From: Sphingomonas limnosediminicola
Lineage (GTDB): Bacteria; Pseudomonadota; Alphaproteobacteria; Sphingomonadales; Sphingomonadaceae
Direction of reading: 5' to 3'
Assembly: GCF_039537965.1 (NCBI RefSeq)
Contig: NZ_BAABBM010000001.1
Span: 2,083,501 to 2,147,500, forward strand
Length of the DNA stretch: 64,000 nucleotides
Numbering within the stretch: position 1 is the first letter of the stretch; every line of letters begins with the position of its first letter. This document shows, piece by piece, positions 29,582 through 40,773 of this stretch. Below the pieces are notes generated by a model. It was not told where the DNA came from. It searched no databases and worked only from the letters and a program-made list of their open reading frames with translations. A program made the position numbers and the translations under genes.

Positions 29582-30664
29582 TCAGATTGCGAGTCCGAGT
29601 TGCAGGGGTTCCGCCTCGGCCTTTTCGCACAAATTATGCAGCCCCAGGCCGAGCAGTCGAATGCCCCTTGGAAGCGGGTGAAGCGCGGCGAGAAGCGCCT
29701 GTCCCGCGGCGGTAAAAGCCTCGAAATCCGGAACGTTCGCAGTGAAGCTCTTCGACCGCGTGATCATCGTGAAGTCGCCGAACTTGACCTTCAGTGTCAC
29801 GGTGCGCCCCGCGACGTCGGCGCGCTTCACGCGATCCCACGCATAGCCGGCGATGCGATCGAGCTCCGCGGCCAGCCGCTCGGCCTCGATCAGATCCTCG
29901 TCGAAGGTGCGTTCGGCGCTGACCGATTTGTACGGACGGTCGGGCTTCACCTCGCGCTCGTCGATGCCGCGGCAGATACGCCAGTACCAGGAGCCAGAGC
30001 TGCCGAACTGCGCTTCGAGCGCGGGCAGCGACCATTCGCGCAGGTCGGCGCCGGTGACGATGCCGAGCCGCTCCATCTTCTGCGCGGTCACCGGCCCGAC
30101 GCCGTGGAAGCGCTTGACCGGCAATGACGCAACGAAGTCGGGACCCTTGTCGGGCGTGATGACGCAAAGTCCGTCTGGCTTGCGATGGTCGGAGGCAAGC
30201 TTGGCGATGAACTTGCAATAGCTGACGCCCGCCGAGGCTGTGAGCTGGCATTCTTCCCGGATGCGCCGCCTGATGTCTTCCGCGATGGCGCGCGCACTTC
30301 CGAGACCGACGCGGTCCTCGGTGACGTCAAGATAGGCCTCGTCGAGGCTGAGCGGCTCGATGAGGTCGGTATAGTCGGCAAAGATCGCACGGATCTGATG
30401 ACTGACGGCGCGATAGACGTCGAAGCGCGGCTTCACGAAAACGAGGTCCGGGCAGCGACGCTTGGCCGTCACCGATGGCATGGCGGACCGGACGCCGAAC
30501 TTGCGTGCTTCGTAGCTGGCCGCGGCGACGACTCCGCGATGGCCGCCGCCGACCGCGACCGGCTTGCCCCGGATCGATGGATCGTCGCGCTGCTCCACGG
30601 ACGCGTAGAAGGCGTCCATGTCGACATGGATGATCTTTCGCTGGAGGCGTTCCGAGTCGGCCAC
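29582..30664 (-). CDS. dinB: DNA polymerase IV
   Basis: A 360-residue Y-family translesion polymerase. The catalytic motifs VDMDAFYASVEQ (residue about 16) and EPLSLDEAYLDV (near 105) and a helix-hairpin-helix FHGVGPVTAQKMERLGI are present. It copies damaged DNA with low fidelity. No alphaproteobacterial LexA site (GTTC, 7 bases, GTTC) is visible directly upstream, so SOS control is not supported by the sequence. Confidence 0.94.
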   Translation of the reverse strand: MADSERLQRKIIHVDMDAFYASVEQRDDPSIRGKPVAVGGGHRGVVAAASYEARKFGVRSAMPSVTAKRRCPDLVFVKPRFDVYRAVSHQIRAIFADYTDLIEPLSLDEAYLDVTEDRVGLGSARAIAEDIRRRIREECQLTASAGVSYCKFIAKLASDHRKPDGLCVITPDKGPDFVASLPVKRFHGVGPVTAQKMERLGIVTGADLREWSLPALEAQFGSSGSWYWRICRGIDEREVKPDRPYKSVSAERTFDEDLIEAERLAAELDRIAGYAWDRVKRADVAGRTVTLKVKFGDFTMITRSKSFTANVPDFEAFTAAGQALLAALHPLPRGIRLLGLGLHNLCEKAEAEPLQLGLAI

Positions 30665-30764
30665 GGCGCCCTTTTTCTGTCCTACACGGCCCCCGCAGGT
30701 CTAGGCTTTTCGGCCGTGCTTTCGCCGCGCTTTGCGACTGGCCCATTCATTTGAGCGAACCGCT

Positions 30765-30810
30765 TAAAGTCACACGAAAGCTGCCGCTCAGCGTGACTTT
30801 AGTGACTTTA
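30765..30810. promoter_or_regulatory. Three copies of TAAAGTCAC upstream of sucC
   Basis: TAAAGTCAC at 30765-30773 is inverted relative to two directly abutting copies of GTGACTTTA at 30793-30801 and 30802-30810. The cluster lies 48-93 bases before the sucC ATG, a typical place for an operator. No matching regulator is known to me. Confidence 0.45.
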
Positions 30811-30857
30811 GGGCTGCCTTCCCTTGGCGCGGCCAATCTGCTTAAGGGCGCGGCATC

Positions 30858-32063
<1,206 letters not shown>

Positions 32064-32078
32064 GGACTGGAGACGAAG

Positions 32079-32825
32079 ATGAAGGTTCTGGTCGCGGTCA
32101 AACGCGTCATCGACTACAACGTCAAACCGCGGGTGAAGATGGACGGCTCCGGCGTCGATCTCGCCAACGTCAAGATGAGCATGAACCCGTTCGACGAGAT
32201 CGCGGTCGAAGAAGCGATCCGGCTCAAGGAAAAGGGCGCGGCGACCGAAATCGTCGCCGTCTCGGTCGGACCGGCCAAGGCGCAGGAAACGCTGCGCACC
32301 GCTCTCGCGATGGGCGCCGATCGCGCGATCCTTGTGCAGACCGATGAGGAAGTGGAGCCGCTCGCGGTCGCCAAGATCCTCGCCAAGATCGCCGAGGAAG
32401 AACAGCCGCAACTCGTCATCCTCGGCAAGCAGGCGATCGACGACGACAATAATGCGACGGGCCAGATGCTTGCCGCGCTTCTCGGCTGGCCGCAGGGCAC
32501 GTTCGCCTCGAAGGTCGAACTCGGTGACGGCGCGACGGTCACGCGCGAGGTCGATGGCGGGCTCGAGACGGTGAAGCTCACCCTTCCCGCCGTGGTCACC
32601 ACCGACCTTCGCCTCAACGAGCCGCGCTACGCCTCGCTGCCCAACATCATGAAGGCGAAGTCAAAGCCGCTCGCGACCAAGTCGCCGGGCGATTTCGGCG
32701 TCGACGTCGCGCGCCGGCTGGAGACGCTGAAGGTCGTCGAGCCGGCCAAGCGCCAGGCGGGCATCAAGGTGGGCAGCGTCGACGAGTTGGTCGAACGCCT
32801 CAAGGGTTTGGGGATTGCGAAATGA
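32079..32825 (+). CDS. etfB: Electron transfer flavoprotein beta subunit
   Basis: A 248-residue subunit starting [19 protein letters not shown], with [19 protein letters not shown] and [10 protein letters not shown], and the conserved LKGLGIAK end. With EtfA it carries electrons from acyl-CoA dehydrogenases to the quinone pool through ETF-QO. It overlaps etfA by four bases (ATGA). Confidence 0.96.
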   Translation: MKVLVAVKRVIDYNVKPRVKMDGSGVDLANVKMSMNPFDEIAVEEAIRLKEKGAATEIVAVSVGPAKAQETLRTALAMGADRAILVQTDEEVEPLAVAKILAKIAEEEQPQLVILGKQAIDDDNNATGQMLAALLGWPQGTFASKVELGDGATVTREVDGGLETVKLTLPAVVTTDLRLNEPRYASLPNIMKAKSKPLATKSPGDFGVDVARRLETLKVVEPAKRQAGIKVGSVDELVERLKGLGIAK

Positions 32826-33751
32826 GCGTTCTGGTCCTGGTCGAACATGATGGCAGCCATATCAAGGATGCCACGCTCGCGACGGTCACGGCCGCGTCCC
32901 AACTGGGCGACGTGAATGCGCTGGTTGTCGGCAACAATGCCGATGGCGTCGCGCAGGCTGTCTCGAAAATTGCTGGCGTGTCGAAGGTCTATGTCGCAAA
33001 TGCGCCGGCGCTCGAGCATCAGCTCGCCGAAGCCGTTGCACCTATCGCGGCCAAGCTGATGGAAAGCCACGACGCGTTCGTCGCGCCGGCAACGACGACC
33101 GGCAAGAACATCGCTCCGCGCGTGGCTGCCTTGCTCGACGTCATGCAGATCAGCGACGTCCTATCGGTCGAAGGCGCCGACACGTTCACCCGGCCGATCT
33201 ACGCCGGCAACGCCATCGCGACGGTCAAGTCGAAGGACGCCAAGAAGGTCCTTACTGTTCGCACGACGGCGTTCGAGAAGGCATCGGCGGAAGGCGGCTC
33301 GGGCACCGTCGAGCAGGCTGACGCCGGCGGCGATCCGGGCAGCAGCAGGTTCGTTTCCCTCGAAGCGTCGAAGAGCGAGCGGCCGGAGCTCACCAGCGCG
33401 AAGGTCATCGTTTCCGGCGGCCGCGCGCTCGGCTCATCCGATCAGTTCCACGCGCTCATCGATCCGCTCGCCGACAAGCTCGGCGCCGCCGTCGGCGCTA
33501 GCCGCGCCGCAGTAGACGCCGGCTATGCGCCGAACGACTATCAGGTCGGTCAGACCGGCAAGATCGTCGCGCCGGAAGTCTATGTCGCGATCGGCATTTC
33601 GGGCGCGATCCAGCACCTCGCCGGCATGAAGGATTCGAAGACGATCATCGCCATCAACAAGGACGAAGAAGCCCCGATCTTCCAGGTCGCGGACATCGGC
33701 CTCGTCGGCGACCTCTTCAAAATCGTCCCGGAGCTGACCGAGAAGCTTTAA
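32822..33751 (+). CDS. etfA: Electron transfer flavoprotein alpha subunit
   Basis: A 309-residue FAD-binding subunit. The C-terminal FAD domain is clear: [32 protein letters not shown] and [16 protein letters not shown], then [18 protein letters not shown]. It partners EtfB from the overlapping upstream gene. Confidence 0.96.
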   Translation: MSVLVLVEHDGSHIKDATLATVTAASQLGDVNALVVGNNADGVAQAVSKIAGVSKVYVANAPALEHQLAEAVAPIAAKLMESHDAFVAPATTTGKNIAPRVAALLDVMQISDVLSVEGADTFTRPIYAGNAIATVKSKDAKKVLTVRTTAFEKASAEGGSGTVEQADAGGDPGSSRFVSLEASKSERPELTSAKVIVSGGRALGSSDQFHALIDPLADKLGAAVGASRAAVDAGYAPNDYQVGQTGKIVAPEVYVAIGISGAIQHLAGMKDSKTIIAINKDEEAPIFQVADIGLVGDLFKIVPELTEKL

Positions 33752-33805
33752 TCTGGACGCCGCTGCGGTTCGTCGCTTAGCCTGCCGGGCTCGGGCGGAG
33801 GTAGT

Positions 33806-34717
33806 ATGCGGTCCAGGTCCCTTGTTGCGTTAAGCGCGTTGGCACCCAGTCTGATTGCTGCTGCGGAACCGGTGCGGGTGCCGCCCTCCACAAAGTGGAT
33901 CCTCGATTTTGCGGAGAACAGCTGCAAGCTGAGCCGTGGCTTCGGTGAAGGCGCGCATCTGATTGTGTTGTCGTTCGAGAGCGAGGGTCCCGGCTCCATG
34001 GACATGCTCGTCATCGGCCGTGGGCTCGACACGATGAAGGATGAGGTCAGCGCCAGATTTCTTCCATCTGGGACGGTGCTCGATCACGGCCGCCCGGCAG
34101 TAGCCGCCAACGATTCGCGAACAGCCATCCTGTGGGGTGGCGCGCGCTTGCTTCCAAAGTCGCTCGACGACCGGGTCGAAGCTCGTGACAAGTCCGCAAA
34201 TGCCGCTCCGCGCACGCGCCCAGCACCCATACCCAAAGCGCAGCAAGACGAAGAGAAGGCGGCGCGGCACGCGTTCGCGACCGCCACGACCGAAATCCGG
34301 ATCGACAGCCGCCGACCGGTCATTTTGGAAACCGGTTCGCTTGGCGAAGCAATCGAATCACTGGATGATTGCGCCCGGGTGTCCCTGCGCGATTGGGGCG
34401 TCGACCCGGACATGGAAGACCGAATCGTAAGGCCGGTCTGGGCCGTGGACTCCAACAGATGGATCAGCCCGAACGACTATCCTGGCGAGATGCTTCGGGG
34501 CGGCCACGAGAGCGAGGTCAATGCGCGAGTCCTGGTGGACGCGGGCGGTCACGTGACGAAGTGCACCAGCCTCAGCCGATACGAACAGAAAGAATTCAAC
34601 AAAGTGACGTGCGACAAGATTACGCAGCGCGCCATATTCTCACCGGCGGAGTTAGCCGACGGAACCAAGGTCGCCAGCTATTATACCGTTCGCGTCCGTT
34701 TCAAGATCGCGCACTAG
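33806..34717 (+). CDS. Secreted protein with a TonB C-terminal-like domain
   Basis: A 303-residue protein with a short signal-like N terminus (MRSRSLVALSALAPSLIAAAE). The middle has no domain I recognise. The last 90 residues (ISPNDYPGEMLRGGHESEVN... to FKIAH) resemble the TonB C-terminal domain used by energy transducers, but there is no N-terminal anchor and proline-rich spacer typical of TonB itself. It may be a periplasmic orphan TonB_C protein. Its stop shares CTAG with the convergent peptidase gene. Confidence 0.65.
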   Translation: MRSRSLVALSALAPSLIAAAEPVRVPPSTKWILDFAENSCKLSRGFGEGAHLIVLSFESEGPGSMDMLVIGRGLDTMKDEVSARFLPSGTVLDHGRPAVAANDSRTAILWGGARLLPKSLDDRVEARDKSANAAPRTRPAPIPKAQQDEEKAARHAFATATTEIRIDSRRPVILETGSLGEAIESLDDCARVSLRDWGVDPDMEDRIVRPVWAVDSNRWISPNDYPGEMLRGGHESEVNARVLVDAGGHVTKCTSLSRYEQKEFNKVTCDKITQRAIFSPAELADGTKVASYYTVRVRFKIAH

Positions 34718-35988
34718 CGGCTCTTCAGGTCCGACGGCAACGTCGGTTCGCTGATGATCTGTTCGAAGCGCTTCCAGCGGGCGGCGGTCCCGCGCCGGCT
34801 CTCCACGTCTAGCTTCACCATCTGCTCGCCGAGGCCGTAGTTGATGACGTAGGTCCGGTACTGCTTGGTGAAGGAAATCGACTGCTTCGCGCGCGCTTCG
34901 CTGGTGAGGCCGTATTTGCGCTGCAGTTCGACGGCCTGCGCTTCGCTGATGCGGCCGTCGAGAAATGCGCGGGCAATCGTCATGCGCGACCCGGCGAGAT
35001 CCTTCATCGCCCTGAGCAACGCATCGTAACGCGCCGCGTCGCGCGTCGGGAGGCCGGCGCGCGGATATAGCGTCGAAGTTTCGAACGCGAGCTTCTGCGG
35101 ACCGGGGAAGGCGAGGTCGATGCCGTAGTTGGCTGAGCCTTCCGCAATCACCGACTGCGGCGAGAAAAGCGGGTAGACGCTGAATTCGGCCCAGCCGCGG
35201 CCGCGTTCCAGCCGTTGCTCGAGCAGCGAGTTGAGGACGTGGTGGCCCGGGTAGCCCTCGTGGCAGCCGAGATCGACGGCGCGGCTGATGCGGATCGGCA
35301 AGTCCGTGTTGACCTCGATTTTGCTGTGATATTTGCCCTGATAGTAATTGTAGCCCGACCAGCTCTTGCCGGTGACGAAGGCGAGGTCGAAGCGCTCTTT
35401 GGGCGGCAGCTTGATGTGGCGAACGGTCCGCGCCTTGCAGCCGGCGATGGCGGCGTCGAACACCGGCTTCAGCCGCTCGGTCTTGATCAAGAAGCCGTCC
35501 TGGAATGCGTCGACTCGCTCGGCCAGCGTGCCCTTGCCGGGGATTAGCTTGTCGATGCGCGCCAGGATGGGATCGTAAGCGCTGAGCGGCTTCAGTTTGG
35601 GACGGAGTCCGAACAGGCCGAGCGCCTCGTCATCGAAGCTAAGCTTCTCGCCGCGCATCATCCGCAGGCGGGTAACGGCAGCGGTCAGCTGCGCCTGAAG
35701 GAACCTGCTCCGGCGCGGGTTCTCGGCAGCCAGCTTTGCGATGCGGCTACGTAAATCTTGAGCGCGATCTTGCAGTGCGGGAAGGTCGGACGTCTTGGCT
35801 AGGGCTTGGCCTTCCGCCTTCAGATCGGCTGGGCCGTAATAGGCGTCGATGTAGCCGTCTTCCTTCTCGCCGATCGCCAGTTCAAGCCGGACGAAATCGC
35901 GCGCGGCGGCGTTGAGATTGTCGCGCGGTGCGGCGGTGGATGCGGACGAAAGAGCAAGGGGAACGACGAACAGCAGGTAACGCGACAT
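34714..35988 (-). CDS. DUF885-family secreted metallopeptidase
   Basis: A 424-residue protein with a signal peptide (MSRYLLFVVPLALSSASTAA). The zinc motif CHEGYPGHH (HExxxHH type) near residue 245 and EGSANYGIDLAF as the third ligand are as in the DUF885 family. It is probably a periplasmic peptidase of unknown substrate. The ATG at 35988 has GGAGAG five bases upstream, preferred to a TTG at 35991. Confidence 0.82.
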   Translation of the reverse strand: MSRYLLFVVPLALSSASTAAPRDNLNAAARDFVRLELAIGEKEDGYIDAYYGPADLKAEGQALAKTSDLPALQDRAQDLRSRIAKLAAENPRRSRFLQAQLTAAVTRLRMMRGEKLSFDDEALGLFGLRPKLKPLSAYDPILARIDKLIPGKGTLAERVDAFQDGFLIKTERLKPVFDAAIAGCKARTVRHIKLPPKERFDLAFVTGKSWSGYNYYQGKYHSKIEVNTDLPIRISRAVDLGCHEGYPGHHVLNSLLEQRLERGRGWAEFSVYPLFSPQSVIAEGSANYGIDLAFPGPQKLAFETSTLYPRAGLPTRDAARYDALLRAMKDLAGSRMTIARAFLDGRISEAQAVELQRKYGLTSEARAKQSISFTKQYRTYVINYGLGEQMVKLDVESRRGTAARWKRFEQIISEPTLPSDLKSR

Positions 35989-36051
35989 CAAGGCTCTCCA
36001 CGCGGCGAACGACGTGCGTCGCTAGTCCGCCTAGTCGACTGGGCGCAAGCA

Positions 36052-37206
36052 CTACCAGCCGTTGACGCGATCCCAGGTTGCCGCGACCCGTTCGCTACCG
36101 TCGGTGACGAAGTAGCGGCCGTAAGCGGCAGCTGTCGCGCAGGCATGATTGGGCAGGATCTTCACGCGGGAGCCGATCGGGAAGCGGTCGAAGTCGATCT
36201 CGCCCGAGCGGCTGGTGATGATGCCGTGTTCCTGATTGGTCGATGAGACGAACACGTCATCCAGCAGCTCGCCGGTCGCCGCGTCGCATACGGCGCCATA
36301 GCCCCAGTCGAGCGGCATACCAGCCGTCCCGCGATCGCGGCTGAGCGCGAGGAAGCCCGCGTCGATCAGCACGCGCCCATGATGGCGATTGTGTCCAATG
36401 ACGCTCGCGATCACGCCGATCGCGATATCGTCGATGGCACAGGTGCCAAGCTCGGCCTGGACGAGGTCGCCGAACGCATAGACGCCGGCGCGCGCCTCGG
36501 TCACGCCGTCGAGATTGCGGCCGAAGTGGACCGTCGGAGTCGAGCCGACGCTGACAATCTCGCAAGCCAGCCCGGCAGCCCGGAGGCGTTCCGCAGCCTC
36601 GACCGTAAGAGACCGTTCCTGTTCGGCCATCGCGACGGTCTCGTCGTCGGAGCGGCAGTCGTAGGATGCCCCCGCGTGGGTCATGACCCCCGCACGGTTC
36701 CCGCCGAGCGCGCGGCCGATTTCGATCAGCAGCGGATCGTCTGCAGCGACACCAGCACGGTGACCGTCGGTGTCGATTTCGATCAGCGTGGGGATGGGCA
36801 AATCATTTGCGTCGGAAAAGGCCGCGACCGCCGCCGCCGCCTCCGGCGTGTCGAGGATAATCTTCAGGCGGCAGCCAGCGCGGATAAGCGCGGCGACTTC
36901 AGGTAGCTTAGCCGGCGCGATGCCGACAGCGTAGAGAATATCGGTCACGCCATGCTCGAAGAAGTAATGCGCTTCGGCCAGCGTCGAGACGGTGATGGGT
37001 ATGGCATCGCCGCCGGTAAGCACGCGCAGGACGTCGATCGATTTGGAAGTCTTCACGTGCGGTCGAAGCGTCACGCCGAGCTGCCGCACCTTCTCGCGCA
37101 TCGCCGCCGCATTGCGTTCCAGGCGCGGCAAGTCGAGCGTCAGCGAGGGTGTCGGGATGTCGAAAATGGTGCCCTGGGGCGGACCGGTTCTATCCTGATG
37201 TTTCAT
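36052..37206 (-). CDS. PLP- and zinc-dependent D-amino-acid enzyme (D-threonine aldolase/D-serine dehydratase-like)
   Basis: A 384-residue fold-III PLP enzyme. The PLP lysine is in TLRPHVKTSKS near residue 56. A C-terminal LPNHACATAAAYG holds the His and Cys zinc ligands typical of low-specificity D-threonine aldolases and D-serine dehydratases. It would act on D-beta-hydroxy amino acids in the cytoplasm. The ATG at 37206 is chosen, and an in-frame ATG at 37245 is possible. Exact substrate is uncertain. Confidence 0.85.
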   Translation of the reverse strand: MKHQDRTGPPQGTIFDIPTPSLTLDLPRLERNAAAMREKVRQLGVTLRPHVKTSKSIDVLRVLTGGDAIPITVSTLAEAHYFFEHGVTDILYAVGIAPAKLPEVAALIRAGCRLKIILDTPEAAAAVAAFSDANDLPIPTLIEIDTDGHRAGVAADDPLLIEIGRALGGNRAGVMTHAGASYDCRSDDETVAMAEQERSLTVEAAERLRAAGLACEIVSVGSTPTVHFGRNLDGVTEARAGVYAFGDLVQAELGTCAIDDIAIGVIASVIGHNRHHGRVLIDAGFLALSRDRGTAGMPLDWGYGAVCDAATGELLDDVFVSSTNQEHGIITSRSGEIDFDRFPIGSRVKILPNHACATAAAYGRYFVTDGSERVAATWDRVNGW

Positions 37207-37425
37207 GCACTTATCCAAAGGCGGAAAAGTGCGAAGTCCCTGCATCTTCCCATAGCTTTCCGATAACAGTTCCCCACCGGACTGTCTGCTTTGCGCCCAA
37301 AGCTGTCATTATCGGACCCGCTTCCACCCCCACTTGATGGGTCGCGAAACACGCTCCGGTTAGCGAGATTGAGGCAATCGTCCGGATCTTGTGCGGCCAA
37401 GCGCCGCGAACCAGAAGGTCCTCGG

Positions 37426-39288
37426 TCAGGCGGCGAGCCTGTCGAGTTGTTCGTTCACTTCTAACCATCGTGCTTCGGCCGCTTGCAACTCGGACGCGGC
37501 TTGGGCGCGACGCTTGCTTAATTCGCTCATCGGCACGTTCGCAAACTCAGCTGCAGCATTGGTCGGGTCGACCAATGCACGATCGAGTGCGGCGCATTGG
37601 GCCGCCAATCTCGCGCTTGCGGCTTCGGCCTCCGCGGCGGCCCTCTTGAGAGCACGTGCATCTTCGCGCGCTTTGGCCGCAGCCTTGCGATCATGGCGTT
37701 GCTGCTTCGGCTTCTCGGCCGGAAGAGTTCCGCGCCCGAGAATGAAGTCAATGTAATCGTGTACACTGCCGGCGTATTCCGTCGCTCCGCCATTCTCGAC
37801 CAGCACCAAGCGGTCAGCAGTTAGCTCGATCATATGTCGGTCGTGGCTTACGATGATCACGGCGCCCTCATAGCCATTCAGCGCCTGTACCAGCGCCTCG
37901 CGAGAATCCACGTCGAGGTGGTTAGTCGGCTCGTCCAGAATGAGCAGGTGCGGGGCGTCTCGCGTGATCAAAGCCAGTGCCAGCCGGGCCCGCTCCCCAC
38001 CGGACAGTTTGCCTACAAGCGTCGTCGCCTTGTCGCCTGAGAAGCCGAATCGGCCGAGCTGGGCGCGGACGGCACCTGGAGTGTTATCGCTCATGGCACG
38101 CGTCATGTGCTGCAGCGGCGTATCGTCGCCATGCAGTTCCTCGACCTGATACTGGGTGAAATAGCCGACGCGCATCTTCCCCGACTTCGTGATTCCGCCG
38201 TCCATCGGCAGGAGCTGCGCTGCGAGAAGACGTGCCAGGGTGGTCTTGCCGTTTCCGTTTCGACCGAGAAGAGCGATGCGGTCATCAGGATCGACCCGCA
38301 GGTTTAAACGACGCAGGACGGGTGTCTCGTCGTAGCCAACGCTCGCCATGTCGAGCGTGATTAGCGGAGGCCTGAGTTTCGACGGGCTCGGGAAGTCGAA
38401 GCTGAGACTGGGATCGTCCGCCAAAGCTGCGATCGGCTGCATCTTGGCGAGCATCTTCGCGCGGGACTGGGCCTGTTTCGCAGTTGACGCACGAGCGCTG
38501 TTCCGAGCGATGTAGTCCTGCAAACGTGCGCGCTGCGCGTCCTGAGTCGCCTGTGCGGCTGCGATCTGGGCGGCGCGCTCTGCGCGCTGCCGCTCGAAGC
38601 TGTCATAGCCTCCCGAGTAAAGCGTGATCTTGCCCCGCTCCAAGTGCAGGATCGTGTCCACGACATTGTTGAGTAGATCCCGCTCGTGGCTGATGACGAC
38701 AAGTGTTCCGGCATAGCTCTTGAGGAAGTTTTCGAGCCACAGCGTGGCTTCCAGGTCGAGGTGGTTCGACGGCTCATCGAGCAGCAACAGGTCCGGCTTC
38801 GAAAACAACAGCGCGGCTAGCGCCACGCGCATCCGCCAGCCGCCCGAATAGCTGTCCAGGGGACGGCCTTGCATCTCTTCGTCGAAGCCGAGCCCAAGGA
38901 GAATACGCGCGGCTCGTGCCGGAGCCGTGTAAGCATCGATTGCTAACAGGCGATCGTGGATGTCTCCAAGCCGATGCGGATCGCTGCAACTTTCAGCCTC
39001 AGCCATGAGACATGCCCGTTCGCTGTCTGCTGCAAGCACCGTCTCGAACGGAGTTGCGACGCCGGCGGGAGCCTCTTGGGCGATATAGCCCAGACGTGTC
39101 CGGCGAGGCATTTCGATGGATCCCTCGTCGGGGTCGATCAAGCCAATGATCGCCTTCATCAAGGTCGACTTGCCCGCACCATTGCGACCGATCAGGCCAA
39201 CATGGGTCCCGGGTGGGATGGCCGCAGAAGCGCGATCAAGTATCGTGCGTCCGCCGAGGCGAACCGTCAGCCCGTTGATTTTCAGCAT
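37426..39288 (-). CDS. ABC-F family ATPase (YheS-like)
   Basis: A 620-residue soluble protein with two ABC domains and no membrane segment. Walker A motifs are GLIGRNGAGKST near residue 37 and ALLGRNGNGKTT near 335, signatures are SYSGGWRMRVALA and KLSGGERARLALAL, and the C-terminal tail is a charged coiled coil. ABC-F proteins act on ribosomes, clearing stalled complexes or giving antibiotic protection. The size and tail fit the YheS group. It is divergent from rsgA, another ribosome-associated factor. Confidence 0.93.
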   Translation of the reverse strand: MLKINGLTVRLGGRTILDRASAAIPPGTHVGLIGRNGAGKSTLMKAIIGLIDPDEGSIEMPRRTRLGYIAQEAPAGVATPFETVLAADSERACLMAEAESCSDPHRLGDIHDRLLAIDAYTAPARAARILLGLGFDEEMQGRPLDSYSGGWRMRVALAALLFSKPDLLLLDEPSNHLDLEATLWLENFLKSYAGTLVVISHERDLLNNVVDTILHLERGKITLYSGGYDSFERQRAERAAQIAAAQATQDAQRARLQDYIARNSARASTAKQAQSRAKMLAKMQPIAALADDPSLSFDFPSPSKLRPPLITLDMASVGYDETPVLRRLNLRVDPDDRIALLGRNGNGKTTLARLLAAQLLPMDGGITKSGKMRVGYFTQYQVEELHGDDTPLQHMTRAMSDNTPGAVRAQLGRFGFSGDKATTLVGKLSGGERARLALALITRDAPHLLILDEPTNHLDVDSREALVQALNGYEGAVIIVSHDRHMIELTADRLVLVENGGATEYAGSVHDYIDFILGRGTLPAEKPKQQRHDRKAAAKAREDARALKRAAAEAEAASARLAAQCAALDRALVDPTNAAAEFANVPMSELSKRRAQAASELQAAEARWLEVNEQLDRLAA

Positions 39289-39511
39289 GGCGGCGCCTTA
39301 GCAGGCAATTTTGTCCATCCAAAGGCGTGTGATCAGTTGGCAGGTCGAAACAAGCGACAGCGCCCTTACAAGAGCCTATGACCTCTCTTCGAGGCAACGC
39401 CGGGAACGCGCTTCGGTGGTGCCAGTAGGACACCGCAGGCTTACTCCCGAGCAACGCCTAGATGCCCCTGCGAAGTGGACGGGGGAACTGACGGAAGCTT
39501 TTTGAAATCCT

Positions 39512-40546
39512 ATGGAAGCCCTGAACTCAACGCTGCCCCAGCTTGGATGGCAGCCGTTCTTTAGCGGGCAGCTATCTGCCGACGAGGCTCGGGGGTGCCG
39601 GCCTGTTCGAGTAATGTCCGTCCATCGCGGAATGGTGACTGTCGCGGGCGAAGGGTTCGAAGACTCAATCTCCTCTGTCATCTCGGCGCCAAAAGGACCC
39701 GAAGACCGACCAACGGTGGGTGACTGGCTCCTTGTTGACGCGAGCAGCCGGAACCTTGTGCGCATTCTTGATCGAACCAGCTTGTTCAAGCGTTTAGCTC
39801 CAGGCGATGACCGTCGGCTCCAGCTCATCGCTGCAAACGTCGATACGCTCTTTGTCGTCACATCATGCAACCAGGACTTCAACGTGGCGCGCATCGAACG
39901 CTATCTGGTTCTCGCACGTGAGGTTGGGGTGCGGCCAATCGTGGTTCTCACCAAGGCCGACCTTTCAACGACATCCGGATTATTCCTTGAAGCGGCGCAG
40001 GCGCTCCAGGCCGGACTGCAAGTCCAGTTGGTCAACGCACGCGATCCTGAGAGCGTCTCGGACCTCAGTGCCTTCTGCAAGTTTGGCGAAACGATTGCTC
40101 TCGTGGGGTCATCCGGGGTCGGGAAATCAACTCTCGTCAACACCCTGAAGGGAACCGATGACATCGCAACGCAGCCCGTCCGGGAGAGCGACGGGAAAGG
40201 GCTGCACACGACAACAGTTCGCCAGATGCACCGCATTAGCATCGGCCCACAGGGGGGCGGCTGGCTTGTCGACACACCTGGCATGCGTGAGCTAAAGATG
40301 TCCGAAGTGTCCGCCGGCGTTGCCGAACTCTTTGACGACATAGTCGCGCTATCACTCGAATGCCGCTTCTCGAACTGCACGCATGCAGGAGAGCCAGATT
40401 GCGCCATCCGGGCCGCAATTGCGCAAGGGACGCTCGAACATGACCGCTTCGCAAGGTGGCAAAAATTGGCCGCGGAGGACGAGGTGAACTCTGATAACGC
40501 GATGCTCAGCCGCGGTCGGCAGAGGAAAGTCAGGAGGAAATCCTGA
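39512..40546 (+). CDS. rsgA: Ribosome small-subunit-dependent GTPase A
   Basis: A 344-residue circularly permuted GTPase. The G motifs occur in the order TKAD (near 150), GSSGVGKST (near 205) and DTPGMREL (near 255). An OB-fold lies before them and a zinc site in CRFSNCTHAGEPDC after. It assists late 30S assembly. Codon use is less GC-biased than in the core genes. It ends one base before a short ORF. Confidence 0.95.
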   Translation: MEALNSTLPQLGWQPFFSGQLSADEARGCRPVRVMSVHRGMVTVAGEGFEDSISSVISAPKGPEDRPTVGDWLLVDASSRNLVRILDRTSLFKRLAPGDDRRLQLIAANVDTLFVVTSCNQDFNVARIERYLVLAREVGVRPIVVLTKADLSTTSGLFLEAAQALQAGLQVQLVNARDPESVSDLSAFCKFGETIALVGSSGVGKSTLVNTLKGTDDIATQPVRESDGKGLHTTTVRQMHRISIGPQGGGWLVDTPGMRELKMSEVSAGVAELFDDIVALSLECRFSNCTHAGEPDCAIRAAIAQGTLEHDRFARWQKLAAEDEVNSDNAMLSRGRQRKVRRKS

Positions 40547-40702
40547 GTGGCTGATCTGTACCTCAAGAGTTTGGAAGCGGAACGCAGGAAACTGTGGGCC
40601 GAATGTCGGCTGAAGGGCCTCGCCAAGGGCACACCCCAGCGGCTCCGCATAGAAGAGCTCGACGGGCTACTGATGGAGCATCGGGCAAAGTCCGCTTGCT
40701 AA
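40547..40702 (+). CDS. 51-residue protein with a strong ribosome binding site
   Basis: A GTG immediately after the rsgA stop starts a 51-codon frame ending in TAA (40700-40702). AGGAGG at 40532-40537 lies nine bases upstream, a near-ideal Shine-Dalgarno sequence inside the rsgA 3' end. The product MADLYLKSLEAERRKLWAEC... is charged, helical and ends in a lysine-rich tail. I do not recognise it. It is followed by a strong hairpin. The coupling suggests a real small protein. Confidence 0.6.
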   Translation: MADLYLKSLEAERRKLWAECRLKGLAKGTPQRLRIEELDGLLMEHRAKSAC

Positions 40703-40721
40703 CCCGTTGCCAATGTGGCGA

Positions 40722-40755
40722 CGGTCAGGTCCCCAGCCCGACGCGGACCTGACTG
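40722..40755. terminator. Strong hairpin after the rsgA/small-ORF unit
   Basis: GTCAGGTCC (40724-40732) pairs perfectly with GGACCTGAC (40745-40753), extended by a wobble and a C-G pair. The loop is 12 bases and no T-run follows. It may end or insulate the upstream transcript before the stress-type promoter at 40774. Confidence 0.5.
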
Positions 40756-40773
40756 GGCCAGTGCGTAACTGCG

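Noticed and set aside
30665..30857. Possible LexA box upstream of dinB
   Set aside because: Only a single GAAC is seen; the GTTC-7-GTTC arrangement is absent.
39400..39511. GGAAC motifs before rsgA as EcfG sites
   Set aside because: Neither copy has a GTT element at the right distance.
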